Shown: piece by piece, positions 34,411 through 42,844 of the stretch
Position numbering within the stretch: position 1 is the first letter of the stretch
Layout: each line of letters opens with the position of its first letter
Position numbers and translations under genes: made by a program
Assembly (NCBI RefSeq): GCF_901482695.1
Contig: NZ_LR590484.1
Location: 3,968,001-4,032,000 of the forward strand
Direction: 5' to 3'
DNA length: 64,000 nucleotides
DNA from: Sphingobacterium thalpophilum
GTDB lineage: Bacteria > Bacteroidota > Bacteroidia > Sphingobacteriales > Sphingobacteriaceae
Notes under the pieces: generated by a model
The model's database searches: none
What the model was told of the DNA's origin: nothing
The model's input: the letters and a program-made list of their open reading frames with translations, nothing else

Positions 34411-35304
34411 ATGAGCGCAATGATTTCTATTTTAGGTGTAACCCGTAAAAGCCGATTCTCGCCCAATCACGTCGGAAACGATGCAGCAATATTCAATGAG
34501 GTTATTTTGAAGTTGACTGAAAAAGGAGCATCAGTTGAAATTTGTAACGAGGATGAGTTTTTGGCTGCCACAACCGTAAAGCAGGAAAATATCCTGACGA
34601 TGGGCAGGACCAAAACATTAGTGAAAAAATTACAGATACTTCAGAGTAGTGGTGCTCACGTGCTGAATTCGGGATTTGGAATTGAAAACTGTTTTCGAAA
34701 GAATATGACGCTTAAGCTGTTGGAAGGAGGAATTCCCTATCCGAAGAGCATCGTGATCTCTACCGTGGCGGATATACAGTCAATTTTTGAAAAACTCAAA
34801 GGAAAAGGGGTCTGGATCAAACGTGGTGACTTCCATGCGATCCATAAAGAGGACGTGACATTTGCGGGCAGTTTGAGAGAGGCCCAGCATATTTTGAATG
34901 AATACGCTCTCCGAGGAATCAAAGAAGCTGTCATTTCTGAGCACCTGAGCGGTGATTTACTGAAGTTCTATGCCGTAAGGGATACCGACTTCTTTTTTTA
35001 TTTTTATCCCTATGAACATAATCACCACAAGTATGATCTCTATCAACAGATCAATGACGAGGTGGTCCATTTCCCATTTGACTTAGTCAAACTGAAACAG
35101 GCTGCTAATTCGGCAGCAGAGCTATTGGATGTCCACATCTATGGCGGCGACGTTATTATCGATTCAAATGGTGACTTCCATATTATTGATTTAAATGACT
35201 GGCCCAGTTTTGCGCCCTGCCGTACAGAAGCGGCTGAAGCCATTGCTCAAATGGTTTACCATAAATTTACTGAAAAGAATCACAATGCAGAGAGAACAAG
35301 TTAA
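34411..35304 (+). CDS. ATP-grasp-fold ligase-like protein in inositol cluster
   Basis: A 297-residue protein from ATG 34411 (alternative ATG 34420). The C-terminal two thirds fit the ATP-grasp fold of the RimK/glutathione synthase type: GKGVWIKRGDFHAI with the ATP-binding Lys, an acidic hinge (EAVISEHLSGDLLKFYAVRD), YGGDVIIDSNGDFHIIDLND with the metal ligands, and the final D-x-N-x-W-P pattern. Such enzymes join a carboxylate to an amine or thiol using ATP. The substrate is unknown. Its position between the cytidylyltransferase and the CDP-alcohol phosphotransferase, with a 20-base overlap into the latter, ties it to headgroup chemistry. Confidence 0.75.
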   Translation: MSAMISILGVTRKSRFSPNHVGNDAAIFNEVILKLTEKGASVEICNEDEFLAATTVKQENILTMGRTKTLVKKLQILQSSGAHVLNSGFGIENCFRKNMTLKLLEGGIPYPKSIVISTVADIQSIFEKLKGKGVWIKRGDFHAIHKEDVTFAGSLREAQHILNEYALRGIKEAVISEHLSGDLLKFYAVRDTDFFFYFYPYEHNHHKYDLYQQINDEVVHFPFDLVKLKQAANSAAELLDVHIYGGDVIIDSNGDFHIIDLNDWPSFAPCRTEAAEAIAQMVYHKFTEKNHNAERTS

Positions 35305-36238
35305 GGTAATAGACGAAGAAAATTTAAGTGCATTCGAACAATCTTTAAAATCCAACGATACAGAAGAGAAAATAGATATCTGGTTTTATAGACCCATCGG
35401 ATTTCGCATAGCACAGCTGTGTGCAAAAATCGGAATAACACCTAATGCGGTAACTATAATAAGCATCTTTTTTGGCGTTGCCGCTGGTATCTTATTTTAT
35501 TATAACGATTTATGGATCAATGTGATCGGTATGTTGCTATTGGTCTTTGCTAATTCTTTGGACAGTGCAGATGGACAGTTGGCCCGGATGACGGACAACA
35601 AAAGTCGTTTCGGCCGAATTTTGGATGGTTTCGCCGGCGATTTTTGGTTTGCCTCCATCCATATTGCTATTTGTCTGCGTAGTATAAATGAAGGCTGGTC
35701 GCAATGGCTCTGGGTGTTTTGTGTCCTGGCAGGCGTCTCTCATATGATTCAGTCTGCTATGGCTGATTACTATCGCAATGTGCACTTATTTTTTATCAAA
35801 GGTAAGGCCGGTAGTGAACTGGATAATACACGGGATCTGAAAGCTGATTACGATGCGCTCTCGTGGCGTAAAAACTTTTTTAGCAAGTTTGTGCTGAACG
35901 GTTATATGGGATACACCAGAAATCAGGAAAAGTTATCTCCTAAGCTACAGAAATTGCTACATATTGTTAAATCAAGATATAAAGAAAATTTACCCACGCA
36001 GTTAATGGTCGACTTTAGGATGAAAAATAAACCATTAATGAAGTACACAAATATTGTACAGTTCAACACACGGGTTATCTTTTTGTTCGTTTGGCTGTTT
36101 ATCGGTCAGCCGTGGATTTATTTTTTCTTCGACATGTTTGTGTTAAACCCTATATTAATTTACATGTGCAACAGGCAGGAAAAAGTAAGCGGCTATTTTG
36201 TCGATAAATTAACAAATGATCCATCGTATGGGCAGTAA
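35285..36238 (+). CDS. CDP-alcohol phosphotransferase (inositol lipid type)
   Basis: A 317-residue integral membrane enzyme with about six helices. The catalytic signature starts at Asp93: DSADGQLAR (Asp93, Asp96, Gly97, Ala100, Arg101), eight residues, then GRILDGFAGD. The last Asp is five residues after Asp114 instead of the usual four, which may be a subfamily trait. The family moves a phospho-alcohol from a CDP-activated donor onto a hydroxyl. With CDP-inositol as donor the product could be a phosphoinositol lipid. The start at 35285 (MQREQVKV) overlaps the ATP-grasp gene by 20 bases. A longer start at 35195 would overlap much more and is not used. Confidence 0.88.
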   Translation: MQREQVKVIDEENLSAFEQSLKSNDTEEKIDIWFYRPIGFRIAQLCAKIGITPNAVTIISIFFGVAAGILFYYNDLWINVIGMLLLVFANSLDSADGQLARMTDNKSRFGRILDGFAGDFWFASIHIAICLRSINEGWSQWLWVFCVLAGVSHMIQSAMADYYRNVHLFFIKGKAGSELDNTRDLKADYDALSWRKNFFSKFVLNGYMGYTRNQEKLSPKLQKLLHIVKSRYKENLPTQLMVDFRMKNKPLMKYTNIVQFNTRVIFLFVWLFIGQPWIYFFFDMFVLNPILIYMCNRQEKVSGYFVDKLTNDPSYGQ

Positions 36239-37217
36239 AGTTTATAAAGTGCTCTTCATGCTGATCGGTATAGGTACCTTGGCCTATATGATACATGCCA
36301 TGGGCATACAGGAGATCTGGACCAATCTTGAAAAAATTGGTTGGTGGTTTTTGCCGGTATTGGGCAGTTGGGCTATCCTCTATTGGATGAATGCACTGGC
36401 CTTTAAAGCCATTATCCAAGAGCCTTTGCTTCGTCAGACAGATGTACCATTTTGGAAAGTGCTGCAGTTGACCGTATCGGGCTACGCCATCAACTATATT
36501 ACGCCATTTGTCGCGTTGGGAGGGGAGCCTTATCGGATTATGGAACTGAAAAATTATGTTGGCGGTTCCAAAGCGGGTTCCTCGGTGCTGCTATATGGTG
36601 TCATGCATATTCTTTCGCATATTTTGTTTTGGGTCGCCTCAGTCTTTCTCATTTTGTGGTTCGTACCGGCGAGCACGTTGGTCAATCTGGCTTGTGCGGT
36701 TATCGTCATCATGGCCATTGTCTGTACCTGGTTATTTACCAGGTTCTATAAAAAAGGGATTACGGTTTCCCTTTTGACTACGCTATCGCGTTTACCTGTG
36801 GTGGGAAAAAAAATTAATACAGTTCTTCAGGCAAAATTTGAAACCTTGAATGATGTTGATCAACAGGTTAGGAATTTATTTCAAAACCGGCGAGATCGCT
36901 TTTATGTTGCTCTTTTTTGGGAATTTTTTGCTAGGGTGGTGGGGTGTTTCGAAATTTATTTTATCGGCCTTGCCCTAGCTATCGATATCGATTTTGTTGA
37001 CGCCATGATTATCAGCTCTGGGTCTTCGCTATTTGCTAATCTGGTATTTTTCTTCCCCATGCAGCTCGGAACTCGAGAAGGTGGACTGGCAATGGCTGTC
37101 ATGAGTATTGGCTTGCCGGCCTCGGTTGGAATTTTTATGGGGATTGTCACCAGAATCCGGGAGATCGTATGGATTATGATTGGGCTGGGCTGGATGAGTA
37201 TAGTAAAAAAGAAATAA
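36216..37217 (+). CDS. LPG-synthase TM-family membrane protein (UPF0104-like)
   Basis: A 333-residue protein with about eight hydrophobic helices and the family features GWWFLPVLGSWAILYWMNA, then ITPFVALGGEPYR and FFPMQLGTREGGL. Members resemble the flippase half of MprF or lack a known activity, and often sit in lipid clusters. Here it may move or modify an inositol-containing lipid. It overlaps the phosphotransferase gene by 23 bases and ends two bases before the HAD gene. An internal ATG at 36228 is a possible alternative start. Confidence 0.82.
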   Translation: MIHRMGSKVYKVLFMLIGIGTLAYMIHAMGIQEIWTNLEKIGWWFLPVLGSWAILYWMNALAFKAIIQEPLLRQTDVPFWKVLQLTVSGYAINYITPFVALGGEPYRIMELKNYVGGSKAGSSVLLYGVMHILSHILFWVASVFLILWFVPASTLVNLACAVIVIMAIVCTWLFTRFYKKGITVSLLTTLSRLPVVGKKINTVLQAKFETLNDVDQQVRNLFQNRRDRFYVALFWEFFARVVGCFEIYFIGLALAIDIDFVDAMIISSGSSLFANLVFFFPMQLGTREGGLAMAVMSIGLPASVGIFMGIVTRIREIVWIMIGLGWMSIVKKK

Positions 37218-37219
37218 CA

Positions 37220-37927
37220 ATGGAAAAATTTATAATTAAAGGTATTATTTTCGATTACGGTGGAACATTGGATACCAATGGCGGCCATTGGGGAGCGGTC
37301 CTATGGTCTGGATATGAAAAATACCAAGTACCTGTGAACCTAAGTGCTTTTCAAGAGGCATATGCATATGCTGAACGGCAGATGGCCATACATCCTATTA
37401 TCAAGCCGGAATTTAATTTTTTGCAGGTACTTGAGGCTAAACTAAAGGTTCAGTTTGAATATTTAATTGCTGCGGGTTACGAACTCGATATCGAGCTGGC
37501 CTACGAAATTGCATTTGACGGATACAGTTTGGCGAAAAATACTGTTGAACAAGTCAAAACCCTGTTAGCAACGCTAGCAGATAAATATCCCATGGTGATG
37601 GTCTCCAATTTTTATGGTAATTTGAGAACAGTATTGGCTGATTTCGGAATTTTATCCTATTTCAAATCTGTCGTAGAATCTGCTGTGGTGGGTGTACGTA
37701 AACCTGATTCCGCGATATACGCGCTGGGAGTCGGAGAGATAGGATTACCCGCTGGAGATATTTTGGTAGTCGGAGATTCCTATAATAAAGATATGGCTCC
37801 GGCGAAAGCTGTTGGCTGCCAGACACTGTGGTTAAAAGGTCAGACCTGGGGCGAGGATAAACTGCAGGATACGGAGGCTGCCGACAGGCAGTTTACTTCA
37901 ATTTTTGATTTAATGGACTTTGTTTAA
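37220..37927 (+). CDS. HAD-family phosphatase in inositol cluster
   Basis: A 235-residue HAD hydrolase. Motif I is IIFDYGGTLDT (Asp nucleophile), motif II VMVSNFYG, motif III the Lys in GVRKPDSAIY and motif IV VVGDSYNKDM. The ATG at 37220 is two bases after the previous stop, and the longer start at 37169 would lie inside that gene. As the last gene of the inositol cluster it may dephosphorylate inositol phosphate or a phosphoinositol-phosphate lipid, which is inference. Its end overlaps the convergent AraC gene by 4 bases. Confidence 0.85.
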   Translation: MEKFIIKGIIFDYGGTLDTNGGHWGAVLWSGYEKYQVPVNLSAFQEAYAYAERQMAIHPIIKPEFNFLQVLEAKLKVQFEYLIAAGYELDIELAYEIAFDGYSLAKNTVEQVKTLLATLADKYPMVMVSNFYGNLRTVLADFGILSYFKSVVESAVVGVRKPDSAIYALGVGEIGLPAGDILVVGDSYNKDMAPAKAVGCQTLWLKGQTWGEDKLQDTEAADRQFTSIFDLMDFV

Positions 37928-38793
37928 CCAACTCTCTTCACGAATTCTTTAGGTGTGATGCCTACATTTCGTTTAAAGAATTTGCCGAAGAAGGACTGAT
38001 CGGAAAAATGCAACTTTTGGGCAATTTCTCCAATCGGCATACCTTGGTTAAGTAAGTGTTTGGCTTCTTCGACCAAAAGCTGATGGATCAGCTCAATGGC
38101 AGATTTGCCCGTTAATTCTTTTGTAATTACCGATAAATGCTTTGGGGTAATGCCTAATGCGGAAGCATAGTAGCTTACGCGATGTTCCGCCTTAAACGAT
38201 TTTTTTAACAAAAGGTAGAAGCTGGCCAAAACATCTCTCTTTCGGGACGGTATGGCAGGGGGGATGTTTGTTGTTTGATTGGCTAACCGAGCTATTTCGC
38301 AAAATAATACCTGAGAAAGGGATTTAATAATCTGATCCTTAAACAGAAAATTACGCTCCTGTAGGTCATAGTGCATAAGCTGCCGGAATAAATGACATAA
38401 ACTGCCGGCGTCCTGTGCAGACAATTTCAAGATATGATTCCTGTTCATGGCCAGCGAACTTTTGGTGACGTCAAAAAAATCCGGTTGAAAATCCAGTTTG
38501 AAAACAAAATCCGTAGTGAAGAAAATTAGATAAACCTCGCAGTCCCAAGATTTGGCTACCGATGAAGCATTCACATTAGATGTAGGTGTTGTCAGCAACA
38601 GATGATTTTGTCCTACTTGTATACGTTCGTCATTGATGATAAAGGATGTTTCACCCTTTTTGATCAGACAAAAAGAATATAGGTTTTTATTTCTCAGTTC
38701 ACATTGCTGCTGAGGATCCAATATAGGTTTGGATTTGTTTCCTTTGATATGAAACACAAAAAAATCTTTATCGCTGGCTGCTTTAGAAAACAT
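37924..38793 (-). CDS. AraC-family transcriptional regulator
   Basis: A 289-residue protein with an N-terminal cupin-like sensor (about 1-160, with ILDPQQQCELRNKNLYSF) and a C-terminal double helix-turn-helix (YYASALGITPKHLSVITKEL, then MPIGEIAQKLHFSDQSFFGK, with the family ending NVGITPKEFVKR). Effector and targets are unknown. It overlaps the HAD gene by 4 bases at its 3' end. Its start is 2 bases from where the upstream dipeptidase gene would end if read in the -1 frame. Confidence 0.9.
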   Translation of the reverse strand: MFSKAASDKDFFVFHIKGNKSKPILDPQQQCELRNKNLYSFCLIKKGETSFIINDERIQVGQNHLLLTTPTSNVNASSVAKSWDCEVYLIFFTTDFVFKLDFQPDFFDVTKSSLAMNRNHILKLSAQDAGSLCHLFRQLMHYDLQERNFLFKDQIIKSLSQVLFCEIARLANQTTNIPPAIPSRKRDVLASFYLLLKKSFKAEHRVSYYASALGITPKHLSVITKELTGKSAIELIHQLLVEEAKHLLNQGMPIGEIAQKLHFSDQSFFGKFFKRNVGITPKEFVKRVG

Positions 38794-38795
38794 GT

Positions 38796-39478
38796 TTATT
38801 TAACGATAAAATCAAAATATGTTTTGCGGTAAGGTTCATCTATCAATGTATAATGCCACCACTCTTTATCGTAAGCTTTAAAAAACCATATTTGGCCATG
38901 ATTTCCCGAAGCATTTTTCGATTCTCTTTTTGTTTTGCTGTGAGATTGGGGAAATTATGGTGGGAGAGCGCACCGAAGTAATCAAAAGGACCACCCATAT
39001 CAATTTCTTCGCCGTCTTTCAGGTCAATTACCGTCAGATCCACCGTACTTCCTCTACTATGGCCCGATTTATTGGCTATATACCCGAGTTTGAACAGATT
39101 TCTTTTGTCCAAAGAAGGGTAGAACTCCTTTTTTGCGATTGTATCTCCAGGCACGAGCGACCAAGCCTTAAAATGATCAACAGCACGTTGGGGGCGGTAT
39201 GCATCAAATATTTTTAGGCCCATTCCTTTACTATTCAGGTGCTTTTCGACCAACTGCAGTGCCTGGGCTGCTCTTCTGGTCAATATCGCAACGGGCTTTT
39301 CGTAACCTCGTATACGGTTTCCTGTAAAGTTATGTGTGCCACAATAACGCAAATCCAGACTGATTTTGGGAATGATGTCGCTGACGTAAACGAAATTTGC
39401 TGGCATCGACGGCTGCTGCGCCTTCGCTGCCGATAAAAAAAGACCGATACAAACCGATAGACACAAATTGAATTTCAT
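38796..39478 (-). CDS. VanX-type D-Ala-D-Ala dipeptidase with frameshifted C-terminus
   Basis: The start ATG at 39478 gives a signal peptide (CIGLFLSAAKAQ) and an M15D peptidase: DAYRPQRAVDHF, then SGHSRGSTVDLTVI with the zinc His and Asp. In the zero frame the protein stops at 38843 with KLTIKSGGIIH, lacking the essential EWWH. In the -1 frame the sequence after T TTT TTA (38880-38886 on the + strand) continues KAYDKEWWHYTLIDEP and stops at 38796-38798, restoring the Glu and His. So the gene is either a pseudogene, hit by a homopolymer error, or uses -1 frameshifting. Normal function: hydrolysis of D-Ala-D-Ala in the periplasm. It is placed between ppk1 and an AraC gene. Confidence 0.85.
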
Positions 39479-39564
39479 AGGGTTGAAGATACGATTTGTG
39501 GCATAAATAAAATAAAAAAAATGAAAGGCTCGTTCTTCAATAGTACGTGACCGCGAGGACAGCC

Positions 39565-41634
39565 TCAATGATCGTTTAGTTTCTTTTTCAGATAATTGTA
39601 TATATCAATCTGCGAGCGGCATGGCACTTTTTTATTCTCAACGTAGTGGTTACTCAATGAATTATTTAATATACGCGCTTTGACATTATCATTAAGCTGA
39701 ATATGTAGCATATCTTTTAATTCTTCTTTGATCTTTTTACTGGTGATTTTGACGGCTGCCTCTATGCGATGGTCAAGATTCCGTGTCATCCAATCCGCGG
39801 ATGAGATATAAAAGTGTTCTTTGCCTGCACTGTAGAAATACATGACCCGTGCGTGTTCAAGATATTCATCTACAATCGAAATGGCGTTCATTGGAGATTT
39901 AAATGTCTTTTGGTTGGTCGCGCAATAAATTCCTCGCACAATAAGGTCGATTTTTACGCCGGCAGTGGCGGCTTCATAGAGTTTTTTGATCATTTCCTTG
40001 TCACTCATTGAATTTACTTTAACAATAAGATGAGCTTTACGGCCTGCTTTGGCCTCGGTGATTTCCTGATCGATAAAATGAAGTAATTCCCGTCGCATGT
40101 CAATCGGGCAGATCAACAAACTCTTGCAATTTTTGATGATGTCTGCTGGATTTGATTTGGGGCGTTTCAGATAATTGAATACTTTATTAATATCTGCAAT
40201 GACGTCCCGATTACTGGTTAACAGACAATAATCGCCATACAATTTAGCTGTTTTCTCATTAATGTTTCCGGTGCTCACAAAACCATACTGAATGGTTTTC
40301 GTTCCGCTCCGTTTTTTGATAACACATAATTTGGCATGCACTTTTTTATTGGGAATGCCAGTAAGTACCCTAATGCCTTCTAATTCGAGTTTCTCCTTCC
40401 AGTCCAAATTGTTTTCCTCGTCAAACCGGGCACGTAATTCGAGCATCACAGTGACTTCCTTTCCATTTCGTGCAGCATTGATCAGTGCATTCGCAACTTT
40501 GGAGTTTGAAGCCAGTCTATAGGCTGTAATCTGTATAGTTTTGACATCAGGATCCATCGCTGCTTCGCGCAACAAATCAATGATCGGCCTAAATTCGTGA
40601 TATGGAAATGATAGAAGTACATCTTTCTTTAACACCGTATCGGTTACCCTTTCGTAATTTTGGAAGTAAGGATGTGGAAAAGATGTGCGTTCCTCCGGTT
40701 GATGATATGATTTAAACACATTTGGAAAATCCATGAAATGCTTGAAATTATGGATTTTTTGTCCCGGTATGATGCTGTCTTTTTTGGAAAGATTAAGCTT
40801 TTTGATCAGAAATTCAACCAATTTTGGATCCATTTCTTGGTCAAATACGAATCTTGTAGGTTTGCCTTTACGTCTGTTTTTAACACCCTTACTTATTTTT
40901 TCTACCAGTGAGGTGTTGATGTCATTATCAATGTCAAATTCAGCATCTTTTGTCACCTTAAATACATGCGCATGGAAGACGTCAAAACCAAAATAGGAAA
41001 AAATCAAGGGCAGATTAAACTTAATGACATCCTCCAAAAGGATGATGTGTTTTTCATCTTTTGGTGCAGGCAACTGCAGAAAACGCCCATTTTGACTCGT
41101 AGGAATTTCGATTACCGCAAATCGCGTCTCATATTTCCATTCGCTTTTTCCCATAGCTATGCCTAAGTACAGACTTTTGTCGCGGATGTAGGGCATTGGC
41201 CGAATATCGTCTAAAAGCAGTGGAATGACATTGGATTCTACTTCGTCCTGATAAAATTCGCCGACAAACTGTTGCTGTTCGGGACTAAGCTCCTCGCTCG
41301 TTTTAATAAAGACGTTCTGTTTGGCCATATCCTTCTGAACACGGTTCCAGGTACTATCAAATTTCTTTTGCTGCTTGATGACACGGATATTGAGCTCTTC
41401 CAGAATCAGTTGTGGATCTTCGTAAAATGCTTGATTCGCGATTTTGTCTTTAAGGTCAATAGCTCTTTTGAGCCCTGCGACCCGGACACGAAAAAATTCA
41501 TCCAGGTTATTGGAAAATATACCTAAAAATTTGATTCTTAATGGCAAAGGTACAGTTTCATCAGCTGCTTCCTGTAGTACCCTGCCGTTAAAGCTCAGCC
41601 AGCTCACGTCTCTAGGAATAAATTTTTTCGCCAT
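39565..41634 (-). CDS. ppk1: Polyphosphate kinase 1
   Basis: A 689-residue enzyme that builds polyphosphate from ATP. It starts with the PPK N-terminal helical domain (RDVSWLSFNGRVLQEAADE, NNLDEFFRVRVAGLK), continues with the PHP-like head domain, and has two PLD-like catalytic domains (KTIQITAYRLASNSKVANAL, and KKVHAKLCVIKKR with the phosphorylated His). The C-terminal NLDHRIEAAVKI region follows the family. Length is normal for PPK1. A TAnnTTTG box (TAGTTTTG, 41661-41668 on the minus strand) precedes it. Confidence 0.97.
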   Translation of the reverse strand: MAKKFIPRDVSWLSFNGRVLQEAADETVPLPLRIKFLGIFSNNLDEFFRVRVAGLKRAIDLKDKIANQAFYEDPQLILEELNIRVIKQQKKFDSTWNRVQKDMAKQNVFIKTSEELSPEQQQFVGEFYQDEVESNVIPLLLDDIRPMPYIRDKSLYLGIAMGKSEWKYETRFAVIEIPTSQNGRFLQLPAPKDEKHIILLEDVIKFNLPLIFSYFGFDVFHAHVFKVTKDAEFDIDNDINTSLVEKISKGVKNRRKGKPTRFVFDQEMDPKLVEFLIKKLNLSKKDSIIPGQKIHNFKHFMDFPNVFKSYHQPEERTSFPHPYFQNYERVTDTVLKKDVLLSFPYHEFRPIIDLLREAAMDPDVKTIQITAYRLASNSKVANALINAARNGKEVTVMLELRARFDEENNLDWKEKLELEGIRVLTGIPNKKVHAKLCVIKKRSGTKTIQYGFVSTGNINEKTAKLYGDYCLLTSNRDVIADINKVFNYLKRPKSNPADIIKNCKSLLICPIDMRRELLHFIDQEITEAKAGRKAHLIVKVNSMSDKEMIKKLYEAATAGVKIDLIVRGIYCATNQKTFKSPMNAISIVDEYLEHARVMYFYSAGKEHFYISSADWMTRNLDHRIEAAVKITSKKIKEELKDMLHIQLNDNVKARILNNSLSNHYVENKKVPCRSQIDIYNYLKKKLNDH

Positions 41635-41660
41635 AGCTAAATATAAATAAATTTTAGAAG

Positions 41661-41668
41661 CAAAACTA
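41661..41668 (-). promoter_or_regulatory. -7 box of ppk1
   Basis: Minus-strand TAGTTTTG matches TAnnTTTG, 26 bases before the ppk1 ATG. The -33 position reads TTCA, a partial match. Confidence 0.4.
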
Positions 41669-41740
41669 GAGCTATACAGGTGATAAATGAATTTTTTCGT
41701 GTTAAAGAATTATTAAGTTATGTTTTCTTCACCTTTTTTG

Positions 41741-41783
41741 CAAAAAAAAATACCCCAGAAAAGAGACAGCTTTCTGAGGTATT
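41741..41783 (-). terminator. Terminator of the small membrane-anchored protein gene
   Basis: On the minus strand AATACC and CAGAAA arms pair with one internal mismatch, followed by a run of nine T (A run 41742-41750 on the + strand, the last two bases counted in the stem). A classic intrinsic terminator 16 bases after the stop at 41800. Confidence 0.8.
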
Positions 41784-41799
41784 AGCGCGCAATGCTTTT

Positions 41800-42177
41800 T
41801 TATTTTTTCTTTCCGTACTTTTTCGAAATTTGGATGGCTTTGTATTTTGTTGTATCAAAATATGGTGGATCGATCATCAGCGTAGTGGGGTAAGGAGCAC
41901 TGCGGTCAAAAAAGTAGACTGTCGTGACACTACCATAATCATTAATTGGCATGAGATCAAGGCAGCCAGTATAATCAGCATTCAGCACATCTCCGACAGT
42001 AACGGCGTATATACGAATAATACCGCCTTTGTTTTGTTCATTTCTCACGAAAGCCACTTCCTTAAAGCCGCCCGGAAGATCTTCTATACTCTTCTGGCTG
42101 AAACTATCTTTCAAAATAAAACCCAACAACACTAAAACCGGTATGATCAACAACCATACTTTTTTATTTTTCTTCAT
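41800..42177 (-). CDS. Small protein with N-terminal membrane anchor
   Basis: A 125-residue protein with a basic start and one hydrophobic helix (VWLLIIPVLVLLGFIL, about 7-22), then a polar domain with LPGGFKEVAFVRNEQNKG and VYFFDRSAPYPTTLM. No family recognised. It is preferred over the opposite-strand frame at 41680-42135, because it has a membrane anchor, a poly-T terminator after its stop and sensible composition. It lies 10 bases after the DJ-1/PfpI gene, so the two may be co-transcribed. Confidence 0.7.
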   Translation of the reverse strand: MKKNKKVWLLIIPVLVLLGFILKDSFSQKSIEDLPGGFKEVAFVRNEQNKGGIIRIYAVTVGDVLNADYTGCLDLMPINDYGSVTTVYFFDRSAPYPTTLMIDPPYFDTTKYKAIQISKKYGKKK

Positions 42178-42187
42178 TAAAATACGC

Positions 42188-42766
42188 TTAAAATGTAATG
42201 TTTATGTTTAACAATTTATAAAATTCTTTCAAAATTGCCTGATGGCCTGGCCAGGCAGGAGAGGTAACGAGATTGTCATCCACGATGGCCTGATCTGCCG
42301 GGATATTTTTCCATGTGCCCCCTGCCAGCTCAATGTCAGGACCAACAGCAACATAGGCTGTCAGCGTGCGGCCAGCTAAAACCTTAGCTGCAGTCAGCAC
42401 TTGAATGCCATGGCATATTGCTGCCACCGGTTTGTTTTTCTCAAAGAAATGTCTGGTGATTTCCAGTACACGCGAATTGAGGCGGATGTACTCTGCCGAC
42501 CGGCCACCTGCTATGTAGAGACCGTCATATTCCTCGGGATTGACCTGATCAAAATCTTTATTGATCGCGAAATTGTGGCCTCTTAATTCTTTATACGTCT
42601 GGTCGCCGGTAAAATCGTGTACTGCAGTTGGTACCACATCACCCTTTTTCCGGTCAGGTGCCACCGTATCAACGGTTATTCCTATCGATCCCATCGCTTG
42701 GAAGGGAACCATTGCTTCGTAGTCCTCTACAAAGTCTCCAACAAGTAATAATACTTTTTTTGCCAT
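42188..42766 (-). CDS. DJ-1/PfpI-family protein
   Basis: A 192-residue class I glutamine amidotransferase-like protein of the PfpI type. It has VLLLVGDFVEDYEAMVPFQA at the start, the nucleophile elbow AAICHGIQVL with the reactive Cys, and LAGRTLTAYVAVGPD. Relatives include glyoxalase III, deglycase and chaperone activities, and some are proteases, so the reaction is not fixed by sequence. A terminator hairpin for the upstream reductase gene ends just 6 bases before its ATG. Confidence 0.88.
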   Translation of the reverse strand: MAKKVLLLVGDFVEDYEAMVPFQAMGSIGITVDTVAPDRKKGDVVPTAVHDFTGDQTYKELRGHNFAINKDFDQVNPEEYDGLYIAGGRSAEYIRLNSRVLEITRHFFEKNKPVAAICHGIQVLTAAKVLAGRTLTAYVAVGPDIELAGGTWKNIPADQAIVDDNLVTSPAWPGHQAILKEFYKLLNINITF

Positions 42767-42771
42767 ATCAA

Positions 42772-42818
42772 AAAACCTCTTTTAATAGGCTATCAATTTA
42801 CGTATTAAAAGAGGTTTT
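42772..42818 (-). terminator. Terminator between reductase and PfpI-like genes
   Basis: Perfect 16-bp arms 42772-42787 and 42803-42818. On the minus strand the stem ends in GAGGTTTT followed by further T. It begins 26 bases after the reductase stop and ends 5 bases before the PfpI-like start codon. Confidence 0.75.
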
Positions 42819-42844
42819 CGCAACGGCTTTTTGTCAATCTTTTG

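Noticed and set aside
41680..42135. 151-codon + strand frame
   Set aside because: It is antisense to the anchored protein at 41800-42177, which has a membrane helix and a poly-T terminator. The + frame crosses that terminator.
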